Assembly (NCBI RefSeq): GCF_900090295.1 | Contig: NZ_LT607753.1 | Location: forward strand, 2,232,001 to 2,296,000 | Reading direction: 5' to 3' | Length of the DNA: 64,000 bases | From: Micromonospora coxensis | GTDB lineage: Bacteria; Actinomycetota; Actinomycetes; Mycobacteriales; Micromonosporaceae | Shown here: piece by piece, positions 25,747 to 33,885 of the stretch | Layout: each line of letters opens with the position of its first letter | How positions within the stretch are numbered: the stretch's first letter is position 1 | Translations under genes and position numbers: made by a program | Notes under the pieces: generated by a model | The model's database searches: none | What the model was told of the DNA's origin: nothing | Seen by the model: the letters and a program-made list of their open reading frames with translations, nothing else

Positions 25747-26917
25747 CCTCGACACCGCCGCCGCGGCGGTCGTACCCCCGCGCGGGGCGGCGCGGGCGCG
25801 GCCGGACGGCGGTCCGGTGGTGGACGTCGGTCGGGCCTCCGACCAGGGCGCCCGGATCGCGGCGGTGGCGATCGCCGGGGTCTGGCACGTGGCGATCGGG
25901 TTGCCGGCGCTGCTCGGCGCCCGCGCCGACCTGGCCGCCCCGGCGGTGGTGGCCGGCGGCTGGCTGGTCACCGCGGCGGTCGGCGGGTACGCCGGAGCCC
26001 GCCTGCTGCGCGGCGCCCGCCCTCCGGCGCTGCCCCTGGTCGTGCTGCTGCTGGTGGTGGATGCGGCGGTCTTCGCGGCGGCCGGGCCACAGCAGCTGTT
26101 CACCGCGGCCAACTGGGTGTGGGGCACGCTCGGGTGGTTCTTCGTGGTGGTGGCATGGGGACGCCGGATCCGGTGGCTGCTCGTCCCGCTCGCCGGCCAC
26201 TCGCTGATCGCGTTGGCGGCGCTGCTCGGCCACGGCGCGACCGCACCCGCCGACCTGACCCGGTACGCCATGTACGTCTACGGCACGTCGTCGCTGCCGG
26301 TGGCGGTCTTCGCCGGCGCGGCGGTGATCGCCACGCTGGCCCGTGGCCGGGCCGACGCGGCGGCGGCCGCCCTCGCGGTGGCGGCGGAGCGGGAGGCGGC
26401 CGAGCGGGCCCGGCAGGAGCGGCGGGCGCGGCTCGCGCTGGCCGGCGGCGCCGCCGGGACGGTCCTGGCGGAGCTGGCCGACGGGCGCGCCGACCCGGCC
26501 GACCCGCTGGTGCAGCGCCGCTGCGTGCTGGCGGCGGCCCGGCTGCGGCGGCTGATCGCCGAGTCCGACGACGTGCCGGACCCGCTGCTGCACGAGCTGC
26601 GCGCCGCCGTCGACCTGGCCGAGCGCAACGGCCTGCCGATCGAGATGGTCGCCGTCGGCACGCCCCCACCGCTGCCGGTGGAGGTGCGCCGCCGGCTGGT
26701 GGACCCGCCCACCGCCGCGCTGGCGGAGGCGTCGGGGTGGGCCCGGTTGACCGTGGTCGCCGGCCCGGACGAGGTGGCGGTCAGCCTGGTCACGCCGGAG
26801 GTGGCCGGCCCGGGGGCGGTCGGGGCGCCGGTCGCCGCCGACGACGGCCAGGTGGAGCACACGGACGAGCGGGACGGGGAGATCAGGTGGACGCAGACCC
26901 GGTGGCGCAGGACGTGA
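25736..26917 (+). CDS. Degenerate histidine-kinase-like membrane protein
   Basis: 393 residues. An N-terminal set of about five membrane helices (residues ~35-200) is followed by a helical segment rich in Ala/Arg/Glu and a C-terminal domain in the position of a kinase. The segment aligning with the phosphoacceptor (RARLALAGGAAGTVLAEL) has no His. The C-terminal part (LVDPPTAALAEASGWARLTVV) lacks the N-box Asn and any DxGxG ATP motif. I infer a pseudokinase, possibly a heterodimer partner or regulator of the kinase encoded just before it. It overlaps that gene by 11 bp. Confidence 0.65.
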   Translation: MSADLDTAAAAVVPPRGAARARPDGGPVVDVGRASDQGARIAAVAIAGVWHVAIGLPALLGARADLAAPAVVAGGWLVTAAVGGYAGARLLRGARPPALPLVVLLLVVDAAVFAAAGPQQLFTAANWVWGTLGWFFVVVAWGRRIRWLLVPLAGHSLIALAALLGHGATAPADLTRYAMYVYGTSSLPVAVFAGAAVIATLARGRADAAAAALAVAAEREAAERARQERRARLALAGGAAGTVLAELADGRADPADPLVQRRCVLAAARLRRLIAESDDVPDPLLHELRAAVDLAERNGLPIEMVAVGTPPPLPVEVRRRLVDPPTAALAEASGWARLTVVAGPDEVAVSLVTPEVAGPGAVGAPVAADDGQVEHTDERDGEIRWTQTRWRRT

Positions 26918-27603
26918 ACGGCCCACGGCCGGTCGGGGTGGCCATCGTGGACGACCACCCGGTGGTCGTCGACGGGGTACGCGCCTGGCTGGCCACCGAG
27001 CCGAGGCTGCGGGTGCTGGCCACCGGGGACGACCCGGACGAGGTGCTGCGGTCCGCGCCGGAGGCCGACGTGGTCCTGCTGGACCTGCGCCTGCACGGGC
27101 GGATGGTGCTGGACAAGCTGGCCGAGCTGAGCGCCGCCGGGCACCGGGTGGTGGTCTACTCCGAACACACCGACCCGGCGACGATGCTGGCCGCGCTGGA
27201 CGCCGGGGCGACGGCGTTCCTGGCCAAGCACGAGGGGCGGGAGCACTGCGTGGCGACGGTGCTGGCTGCCGCCAGCGACCGCCCGTACGTGCCGCCGACG
27301 CTGGCCGGGGCGATGGTCGGTGACCCGCGTCCGGACCGGCCGGCACTGTCCGACAAGGAGCGTGAGGCGCTGCTGCTGTGGTTCCAGTCAATGTCGAAGG
27401 CGTCGGTGGCCCGCCGGATGCGGATCAGCGAGCACACCGTCAAGCAGTACGTCGACCGGGCGCGGATCAAGTACACCCGGGCGGGGCGACCGGCGGCCAC
27501 CAAGGCGGCGTTACTGGCCCGGGCGATCGAGGACGGGCTCGTCCGACCGGAGGAGATCGGTATCTACCGGTCGCAGGCGTCGGCCGACCGGCCGACCCCC
27601 TAA
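26887..27603 (+). CDS. NarL/FixJ-family response regulator
   Basis: 238 residues. The receiver domain has the acidic pair in AIVDDHP (22-23), phosphoacceptor Asp66 in VVLLDLRLHG and the conserved Lys in FLAKHEG. The C-terminal HTH is LuxR-type but slightly unusual (LSDKEREALLLWFQSMSKASVARRM, then ISEHTVKQYVDRARIKY). The GTG start lies inside the preceding gene after GGGGAG. It is the output of the adjacent kinase pair; the target genes are not visible. Confidence 0.88.
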   Translation: MDADPVAQDVNGPRPVGVAIVDDHPVVVDGVRAWLATEPRLRVLATGDDPDEVLRSAPEADVVLLDLRLHGRMVLDKLAELSAAGHRVVVYSEHTDPATMLAALDAGATAFLAKHEGREHCVATVLAAASDRPYVPPTLAGAMVGDPRPDRPALSDKEREALLLWFQSMSKASVARRMRISEHTVKQYVDRARIKYTRAGRPAATKAALLARAIEDGLVRPEEIGIYRSQASADRPTP

Positions 27604-27676
27604 CGGGTGTCATGACAGCGCGGGTCGGTTCGACCAGGCTCGTCAGGCACGGACCAACCGCCCGGAGGTGATGCCG

Positions 27677-28384
27677 ATGCGCGAGGACGCGGCCCCGTTC
27701 TTCATCGCGCCGCACCGGTTCGACGCGCCGGACGACGAGTGCCGGCCGATGCTGGACCGCGACGACGAACTGGTCCCGGAGCCGGGTGAGCAGGTGCTCC
27801 GCCGGGTCCGGGCGGCGGTGGCGGGCTGCCTGCTCAGTCCCACCGGCACCCGACGGCAGTGGGTGCTGCCGGCGCCGGCCACCGTCACGGTCACCGACCG
27901 GCGGTTGGCCTACGTCTGCGCCGGCGCGGAGCTGTCCGTGGTGCCCGGGCGGGACGGGGGCGGCGGCACCCGGCACCGGCGCGGGCTCTGGCCGTCCCGC
28001 CTGGTCAGTGGGCAGATCCGCTGGCAGTGGCCGTCCCGGTTGGAGCTGCCGGTGCCGGGCCGGTCCGACCCGGAGGTGCTGGTGGTCTGCGACTCGCTAC
28101 GGACCATCCAGCAGCCGGCGCTGGCCCTCGCCGGCCCGTCCCCCACGGTGGTGGAGCTGGCCCGGCTGGTCCGCCGGGCGGTGGCCCGGTTCCGGATCAC
28201 CCGCCCGGAGCTGGTGGACCTCTCCCCGCCCGAGCGCGACGAACTGGTCCGCCGGGCCGGGCCGGTGCCGTTGGCCGGGCAGTCCCGGATCGCGCTGCCC
28301 GGCTCGCTGCCGGTGGAGTTCCTCTCCCGCGACGACTACTACCGGACGCCGGCCCCGCCGACGTGGGACGCGGTCGGCGGGTGA
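27677..28384 (+). CDS. Conserved-looking protein of unknown function
   Basis: 235 residues, soluble, no recognised family. A central part (VTVTDRRLAYVC ... SGQIRWQWPSRLELPVPG) reads like a PH-like beta barrel of the kind found in small actinobacterial stress proteins; this is a guess from strand pattern. ATG 27677 is preceded by GGAGG at 8 nt; ATG 27671 is in frame but too close. Its last 46 nt overlap the 3' end of the convergent GlxA-type gene. Confidence 0.6.
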   Translation: MREDAAPFFIAPHRFDAPDDECRPMLDRDDELVPEPGEQVLRRVRAAVAGCLLSPTGTRRQWVLPAPATVTVTDRRLAYVCAGAELSVVPGRDGGGGTRHRRGLWPSRLVSGQIRWQWPSRLELPVPGRSDPEVLVVCDSLRTIQQPALALAGPSPTVVELARLVRRAVARFRITRPELVDLSPPERDELVRRAGPVPLAGQSRIALPGSLPVEFLSRDDYYRTPAPPTWDAVGG

Positions 28385-29286
28385 CCCCGGGCGCGGAGCC
28401 GGCGCAGCATCCGCGCGTCGGTGAAGCCGACCGCCCGGGCGGCGGACTCGACGGTCGCGCCGTGCCCGATCAGGTGCTCGGCCCGTTCGAGGCGGAGCAG
28501 TTGCTGGTAGCCGAGCGGGGTGAGCCCGGTGGCCTGGCGGAACAGCCGGGTGAGGGTGCGTTCGGCGACCCCGCAGGCGGCGGCCAGGTCGGCCAGGGGC
28601 AGCGGTTCGGAGAACCGGCTGTCGATCAGGTCCTGCACCCGGTGGGCCGCGTCGGACAGGTGCGACCGGTACCGCATCATCGCGCTGGCCTGCTGTTCGT
28701 GGCCGTTGCGCCGGGCGTAGACGACGAGGGTGCGGGCGATCCGGGCGGCCGCCGCCGGGCCGTGCCGGGTGGCCACCAGGTGCAGCGCCACGTCGATGCC
28801 GCTGGCGATGCCGGCGGAGGTGACCACCCGGTCGTCCACCACGTAGAGCACGTCGCGGACCACCCGGGCGGCCGGGAAGACCCGGGCCAGCCGGTCCTGG
28901 ACGTCGTGGTGGGTGGTGCAGCGCCGGCCGGCGAGCAGACCGGCCCGGCCGAGCGCGAACGCGCCGGCACAGATGCTGGCCACGGTGCCGCCGCGACCGT
29001 GGTGCTCGGCCAGGCGCCGCAGGTCGTCCCGGCCGACCGGCCCCGCCGGGCCGTGCGCGCCGACCCGCCAGCCGGGTACGACCACCAGGTCGTCGGCGGC
29101 CAGCTCCGGCCATTCGGTGACGGCCCCCAGCGGTACGCCCTGCACGGTCGGCACCGTCTCCCGCTCGGCGACGTAGTGCAGCCGGTAGTCGTACCCGAGG
29201 TCGGCGGCGGCGGAGAAGACCTGGGCCGGGCCGGCGAGGTCCAGCAGGTGCAACTGCGGCACCAGCAGGAAGACGACCCGGGCCAC
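28339..29286 (-). CDS. GlxA-type AraC-family transcriptional regulator
   Basis: 315 residues. The N-terminal DJ-1/PfpI-like domain has SICAGAFALGRAGLLAGRR, with Cys at the nucleophile-elbow position, and TSAGIASGIDVALHLV. The C-terminal AraC helix-turn-helix pair is DLAAACGVAERTLTRLFRQATGLTPLGYQQLLRLERA. The GTG start lies 5 nt after the isochorismatase stop, so the two are co-transcribed; regulation of that or nearby amide/hydroxamate metabolism is plausible. Confidence 0.88.
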   Translation of the reverse strand: MARVVFLLVPQLHLLDLAGPAQVFSAAADLGYDYRLHYVAERETVPTVQGVPLGAVTEWPELAADDLVVVPGWRVGAHGPAGPVGRDDLRRLAEHHGRGGTVASICAGAFALGRAGLLAGRRCTTHHDVQDRLARVFPAARVVRDVLYVVDDRVVTSAGIASGIDVALHLVATRHGPAAAARIARTLVVYARRNGHEQQASAMMRYRSHLSDAAHRVQDLIDSRFSEPLPLADLAAACGVAERTLTRLFRQATGLTPLGYQQLLRLERAEHLIGHGATVESAARAVGFTDARMLRRLRARGHPPTASHVGGAGVR

Positions 29287-29291
29287 GGCCG

Positions 29292-29900
29292 TCAGGCTCC
29301 CGCGCCGGCTGGCACCAGGCCGGTGACCTCGTCGACGGTCCGCACGGTGGCGAACCGGCCGGCGAGCGCGTACTCGGTGCGGGCGATCATCTCCTCGTTG
29401 GACAGGGTGCGCGGGTCGGCGAGGATCTCCGCCAGGCTCGCGTCGGCGGGGAGGTCCCGGTGCGGGGTCGGGAAGGTCATCGTCGCGTCGGTCACGAAGG
29501 TCATCCGGTAGCCGAGGTCGCAGCCGACCCGGGTGGTCGTCTCGACGCACTGCTCGGTCCGGATGCCGCAGACGGTCAGGTCACGTACGCCCGCCGTGGT
29601 GAGGATCTGCTGGAGGTTGGTGGTGGTGAAGGCGTTGTGCGCGGTCTTCACCAGGGTCGGCTCGTCGGGCCGGGCGGCCAGCCCGTCGATCAGCCGCACG
29701 TGCCCGGACGCCGGGTCGAAGACCGTCCCGCTGCCGGGTTCGGCGTGCAGGACCCAGACCACCAGGTCGCCACGGCGGCGGGCGGCGTCGACCAGCCGGC
29801 CGACCTGGCCGACGATGTCGGGGTTCGAGCCGTGGGCCCAGATCGGGCGCTGACGGAAGGACTCCTGGACGTCGATGACGACGAGTGCTGCTCTGCTCAT
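29292..29900 (-). CDS. Isochorismatase-family cysteine hydrolase
   Basis: 202 residues. The catalytic triad of the family is visible: Asp in LVVIDVQESF, Lys in TLVKTAHNAF and Cys in CGIRTEQCVETTTR. Family members hydrolyse amides such as nicotinamide or N-carbamoyl compounds, or vinyl ethers; the substrate here is not known. It is first in a two-gene unit with a GlxA-type regulator. No convincing ribosome site precedes the ATG. Confidence 0.88.
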   Translation of the reverse strand: MSRAALVVIDVQESFRQRPIWAHGSNPDIVGQVGRLVDAARRRGDLVVWVLHAEPGSGTVFDPASGHVRLIDGLAARPDEPTLVKTAHNAFTTTNLQQILTTAGVRDLTVCGIRTEQCVETTTRVGCDLGYRMTFVTDATMTFPTPHRDLPADASLAEILADPRTLSNEEMIARTEYALAGRFATVRTVDEVTGLVPAGAGA

Positions 29901-30034
29901 GGAAGAGATCCTGGCCGGGGGGACGCCGAGGCGGCAGGCACCATCATGCCCGGCTGCGGAACGATCCGGCCACCGTCGTGGCCCGGTCGGCCCCGGGCCA
30001 CCGCCCGAGGCCGTTCCGACGGCCGTGGGGTGGG

Positions 30035-30784
30035 TCAGGAGGTGGCGGTGCGGCGACCCCGCCGGTCCAGCTCGACGGCCTCGGCGGGGGTCGGCGCGGT
30101 GCCGCCCAGGTGCGCCGGCTGCCACCAGGCGTCCTCCGGGCCGGCGGGCTTCTCCGGGTACTCCTGCTGGGCGCGGTCCACCAGGGCGGTGAGCCGGGTC
30201 TTCAGCTCGGCCGTCATGGCGTTGGCGTCCGGGTAGTCGGCCGGGTTCATCGGCTCGCCGACCAGGATGGTGATCGGGGTGTGCCGGCGGGTGAGGTCCT
30301 TCGGCCGGCCCTTGGTCCACATCCGCTGGGTGCCCCAGAGGGCCACCGGCAGCAGCGGCACCTCGGCCGCCTGCGCCATCCGGGCGGCGCCGCTCTTGAG
30401 CTCCTTGACGGTGAACGACCGGCTGATCGTCGCCTCGGGGAAGACTCCCACCACCTCGCCGCGCCGCAGCGCGTCCACCGCCGTGTTGTACGACCCGGCG
30501 CCCGCCGCCCGGTTCACCGGGATGTGCTTCATGCCGCGCATCAGCGGACCGGAGATCCTGTGCGCGAACACCTCGTGCTTGGCCATGAAGCGGACCAGCC
30601 GGCGGGACTCGTGCGCGCCGAACCCGCAGAAGATGAAGTCCAGGTAGCTGACGTGGTTGCTGGCCAGCACCGCCCCGCCGGTGCGGGGAACGTGGTGGCT
30701 GCCCTCGACGGTCAGTCGCAGGTCGAGGACCCGGAACATGGTCTTGGCGGCGGTGATCACGGGGGGGTACACGAGTTCCGGCAT
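30035..30784 (-). CDS. plsC: 1-acyl-sn-glycerol-3-phosphate acyltransferase
   Basis: 249 residues. The HX4D motif (SNHVSYLDF) and the substrate block VFPEATISRS (family FPEGTRS, so Gly and Arg are changed) define a PlsC/LPLAT enzyme of phosphatidic-acid synthesis on the cytoplasmic membrane face. VPLLPVALWG is the third block. ATG 30784 lies 6 nt after TAAAGT (30791-30796, minus strand), indicating a leaderless mRNA. An inverted repeat flanks this -10 element. Confidence 0.87.
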   Translation of the reverse strand: MPELVYPPVITAAKTMFRVLDLRLTVEGSHHVPRTGGAVLASNHVSYLDFIFCGFGAHESRRLVRFMAKHEVFAHRISGPLMRGMKHIPVNRAAGAGSYNTAVDALRRGEVVGVFPEATISRSFTVKELKSGAARMAQAAEVPLLPVALWGTQRMWTKGRPKDLTRRHTPITILVGEPMNPADYPDANAMTAELKTRLTALVDRAQQEYPEKPAGPEDAWWQPAHLGGTAPTPAEAVELDRRGRRTATS

Positions 30785-30785
30785 C

Positions 30786-30813
30786 CCGTAACTTTACCCC
30801 GCGTAGGTTACGG
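30786..30813. promoter_or_regulatory. Inverted repeat around the plsC -10 element
   Basis: CCGTAAC (30786-30792) and GTTACGG (30807-30813) are perfect 7-bp arms spaced 14 bp. The plsC -10 hexamer overlaps the first arm. This could be a repressor site controlling phospholipid synthesis; no regulator is encoded next to it. Confidence 0.45.
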
Positions 30814-30868
30814 TCCCGTAGGGGCCGAACGCCCCCGGTGGGCGGGGCGGGACGGATACCGTCGGCCC

Positions 30869-31243
30869 ATGCCGGAGCTGCACGCCATCGTGATCCACTG
30901 CCGCGACCCGTACCTGCTGGCGCCGTTCTGGAGTCTGGTCACCGGCCTGCCGGTGACGCCGGAGGACGAGGCCAAGCTGGCCGAGAAGTCGCTCACCCCG
31001 GGCGAGGCGGTCCTGCTGCGCGACCCGCACCACCGGCACCGGCCCCAGGTCTGGATCTCGCCGGTGCAGGACGGAGCCGAGCTGCCCCGGCCCGGCCGGA
31101 TCCACCTGGACCTGGTCGGCGACGCCGAGGAACGCGCCGCCGTGCTGGAGGCCGGCGCCACCGTGGTACGCGAACTGCCGCGCTGGACCGTCTTCGCCGA
31201 CCCGGAGGGCAACGAGTTCTGCCTGCTCCCCCACCGGTCCTGA
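30869..31243 (+). CDS. VOC-superfamily (glyoxalase-like) protein
   Basis: 124 residues. A beta-alpha-beta-beta-beta module pair reads MPELHAIVIHCRDPYLLAPFWSLVTGLPV and ends VFADPEGNEFCLLPH, the usual VOC ending with the metal-ligand Glu. Function ranges from dioxygenase to antibiotic binding; none can be chosen. TACCGT (30857-30862) lies 6 nt before the ATG, so the mRNA is probably leaderless. Confidence 0.82.
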   Translation: MPELHAIVIHCRDPYLLAPFWSLVTGLPVTPEDEAKLAEKSLTPGEAVLLRDPHHRHRPQVWISPVQDGAELPRPGRIHLDLVGDAEERAAVLEAGATVVRELPRWTVFADPEGNEFCLLPHRS

Positions 31244-31306
31244 GCCGGTCCGCCCCGGCCCCGCGACCGGCGCCGCCCGGTAACCGGCGGAGGAGCAGCC
31301 CCGCGG

Positions 31307-33367
31307 TCAGTCGGCGAGTTTGTGCAGGTCGAGCCGGCCCCGGGCGAAGGCGTCCACCCGGCCCCAGCGGCCCGGGATGTCGAGCACCTCGATGCGACCC
31401 ATGCCCACCGGCAGCACCGGCTCCACGGCCAGGTGCCCCTCGTGCGGCTCCAGCCCCAGCATCGTCCGCAGCAGCAGCAACGGGGTGCCGGTGGACCAGG
31501 CCTGCGGGCTGCACGCGGTCGGGTACTCCACCGGGAACTTGGTCTGCTCCCGGGGGTAGCCGCCGAACGCCTCCGGCAGCCGCCCGTCGAAGTACCGGGC
31601 CGCGTCGAGGATGCCGCTGGCGATGGTGGCGGCCTCCTCGGTGAAGCCGTACCGGCGCAGACCCCAGGCGATGAAGGAGTTGTCGAACGGCCAGATCGTG
31701 CCGTTGTGGTAACCGATCGGGTTGTACCGGACCTCCCCCTCGGCGAGGGTGCGTACGCCCCAGCCGGTGAAGAGCCGTGGCCCGACCAGGTGGTGGGCGA
31801 TCTTCTCGGCCCGGTCGTGGTCGACGATGCCGCTCCACAGCAGGTGCCCGATGTTGGAGCTGAGGGTGCCGCACTGCCGGCCCTCGGGATCCAGGGCCAG
31901 CGCGTAGTACTCCCCGTCCTCGACCCACCAGTCCCGGTTGAAGCGCTCCTTGAGCTGCGCGGCCTCCCGCTCCAACTGGTCGGCGTACGCCGGGTCGCCC
32001 CAGAACTCCCGCGCCATCCGGGCGGCACGCACCTTCGCGTCGTACGCGTACCCCTGCACCTCGCAGGTGGCGCGGGGGAACGGTGGCAGCGTCCCGTCCC
32101 GGTACGAGATCGAGTCCCAGGAGTCCTTCCAGCACTGGTTCTCCAGGCCGGTGTCGGTGTTGCGCCGCTCGTACCAGATGTAGCCGTTGCCGACCAGGTC
32201 GGCGTAGTCGTCGATCCACTTCAGCGCGGCCCGGCACTCCTGCTCCAGTTCCCGGACCAGGGCGACGTCCCCGCTCCACTTCTCGTACTCGTCGAGCAGG
32301 ATCACGAAGAGCGGGGTGGCGTCCACCGAGCCGTAGTACGGCGAGTGCGGCTGCTCCTCGAAGGCGGCCGTCTCGCCGTAGCGCATCTCGTGCAGGATCC
32401 GGCCCGGGTCCTCGTCCCGGAAGTCGTCGAACCGGGTGCCCTGCAACGACGCCAGGATGCGCAGCGTGGTCTTGGACATCTCCGGCGCGAAGGGCAGCAC
32501 CTGGAGGCAGGTCAGGATGCTGTCCCGCCCGAACATCGTCATGAACCAGGGCAGGCCGGCCGCGGGCAGCGTCTGGCCGCCGAGCGACAGCGGCGAGAAG
32601 CGCAGCGCGGCGAGGTCCACCAGGCTGCGCCGGTAGGTGGCCGCCAGGTCCTCGTGCTCGCTGTTCACCTTGGGCGCCTTGGCGATCCACTCCTCCAGGT
32701 CGTGCTGGAGGGCGAGCCGTTCGGTGCCGTGCACCCGCAGCCCGATCCGCAGGTCGCGTCCGCCCGGGCCGATCGCGTGGGTCTGCACGTCGATCCGGGT
32801 CTCCCACTGCTCGTTCGGCTCCAGGTGCACGCTGTACGAGAAGCCGTTGCGGTCGTACCGGGCCGACTCGGACGACGAGATGACCGTCTCCCGGATGAAG
32901 CTTCCCCGCCGGTAGCCCAGCCGCAGCCGGTCCGGCTCCACCTCGGCGTAGATCTCGCCCTTCTTGTTCAGGATCTCGTCCTTGACCTGGAACAGGTCGG
33001 CGAAGTCCGAGCCGGCGTCCATCCGGATCTCCAGGTCCACCGGCCGCTCGTCGTGGTTGAGGATGGTGACCTGTTCCCGGAAGCTCGCGCCGACCGTCCG
33101 CTCCCGGATGATCGACAACTTGGCGTCGACGTAGTGGGTGGCCATCCCGGGCACGAGGAAGAACCGGGCCTCGTAGTACTGGAGGTCGTCGTACGAGAGG
33201 GCGTTGAGGCGCTCGCCGTTGACGGTCAGCACCCAGCGGGACAGGAACCGGGTGTCGATGGAGAACAGGCCGGTCGGCTCGCTGGGGGTGGCCTCGATGT
33301 CGCCGGTGTCCTCCGAGACGACGAAGGTGTTGCCGTCCAGGATCCGGATCGTGTTGCTCTGCCCCAT
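31307..33367 (-). CDS. Amylo-alpha-1,6-glucosidase / glycogen-debranching-type enzyme
   Basis: 686 residues. The N-terminal ~220 residues are the beta-sandwich glycogen-debranching N-domain (IRILDGNTFVVSEDTGDIEATPSEPTGLF). The C-terminal (alpha/alpha)6 barrel carries LPAAGLPWFMTMFGRDSILT, ESWDSISYRDG-type and FPVEYPTACSPQAWSTGTPLLLLR segments. It is expected to remove alpha-1,6-linked glucose from glycogen or related glucans in the cytosol. The ATG shares one base with the stop of the SCP2-like gene (TGATG), so the two are coupled. Confidence 0.87.
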   Translation of the reverse strand: MGQSNTIRILDGNTFVVSEDTGDIEATPSEPTGLFSIDTRFLSRWVLTVNGERLNALSYDDLQYYEARFFLVPGMATHYVDAKLSIIRERTVGASFREQVTILNHDERPVDLEIRMDAGSDFADLFQVKDEILNKKGEIYAEVEPDRLRLGYRRGSFIRETVISSSESARYDRNGFSYSVHLEPNEQWETRIDVQTHAIGPGGRDLRIGLRVHGTERLALQHDLEEWIAKAPKVNSEHEDLAATYRRSLVDLAALRFSPLSLGGQTLPAAGLPWFMTMFGRDSILTCLQVLPFAPEMSKTTLRILASLQGTRFDDFRDEDPGRILHEMRYGETAAFEEQPHSPYYGSVDATPLFVILLDEYEKWSGDVALVRELEQECRAALKWIDDYADLVGNGYIWYERRNTDTGLENQCWKDSWDSISYRDGTLPPFPRATCEVQGYAYDAKVRAARMAREFWGDPAYADQLEREAAQLKERFNRDWWVEDGEYYALALDPEGRQCGTLSSNIGHLLWSGIVDHDRAEKIAHHLVGPRLFTGWGVRTLAEGEVRYNPIGYHNGTIWPFDNSFIAWGLRRYGFTEEAATIASGILDAARYFDGRLPEAFGGYPREQTKFPVEYPTACSPQAWSTGTPLLLLRTMLGLEPHEGHLAVEPVLPVGMGRIEVLDIPGRWGRVDAFARGRLDLHKLAD

Positions 33368-33738
33368 CAGTGCACCTCCGCGTGGAAGAGCCGTCGTGGT
33401 CCCTTGGAGTCCGGCGGCCCGGGGAAGATCCGTTCGATCTGGACCACCAACCGGGCGTCACCGGTCACCGTCATGTCGCCGCGCAGCACCGCCGCGAGCC
33501 CGTGCTCCCGGCCGGCGGCCATCTCCTCGAAGAGCGCCGGGCTGATCCCGATCACGGTGTCCGCCTCGCGGTCCTGCTGGCTGACCCGGACCCGGCCCCG
33601 GTCGATCTCGACCAGCCAGTGGGTGGTCTGCGCCCCCTCGTGCAGGTCGAACCGGAGTGTCCCGGAGGTCTTGGCCAGCACGGGCTCGTACCCTCGCCGG
33701 TCGAGGTCCTCGAAGAACCTCGTGGTCGCGTCCACCAT
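33367..33738 (-). CDS. SCP2 sterol-carrier-like domain protein
   Basis: 123 residues. A single SCP2-like fold is suggested by TLRFDLHEGAQTTHWLVEIDRGRVRVSQQDREADTVIGISPALFEEMAAG and LRGDMTVTGDARLV. The family binds hydrophobic ligands; a link to glucan debranching is known only from this gene order. ATG 33738 has GAGAGG upstream. It is first of a two-gene operon with the debranching enzyme. Confidence 0.78.
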   Translation of the reverse strand: MVDATTRFFEDLDRRGYEPVLAKTSGTLRFDLHEGAQTTHWLVEIDRGRVRVSQQDREADTVIGISPALFEEMAAGREHGLAAVLRGDMTVTGDARLVVQIERIFPGPPDSKGPRRLFHAEVH

Positions 33739-33885
33739 CAGGTCCTCTCCCCGTCGTCGCACTCCCTGGTGACGTACCTCGGCCGGGTCCCCGTCCGGCG
33801 GCCGGTCAACCTCGCCCGGATCGGGTGAGTCGTCGCGCGACACGTCGTACCGGCGCAGTACGGTGCCGGACGGAAGGGGGCGCGG

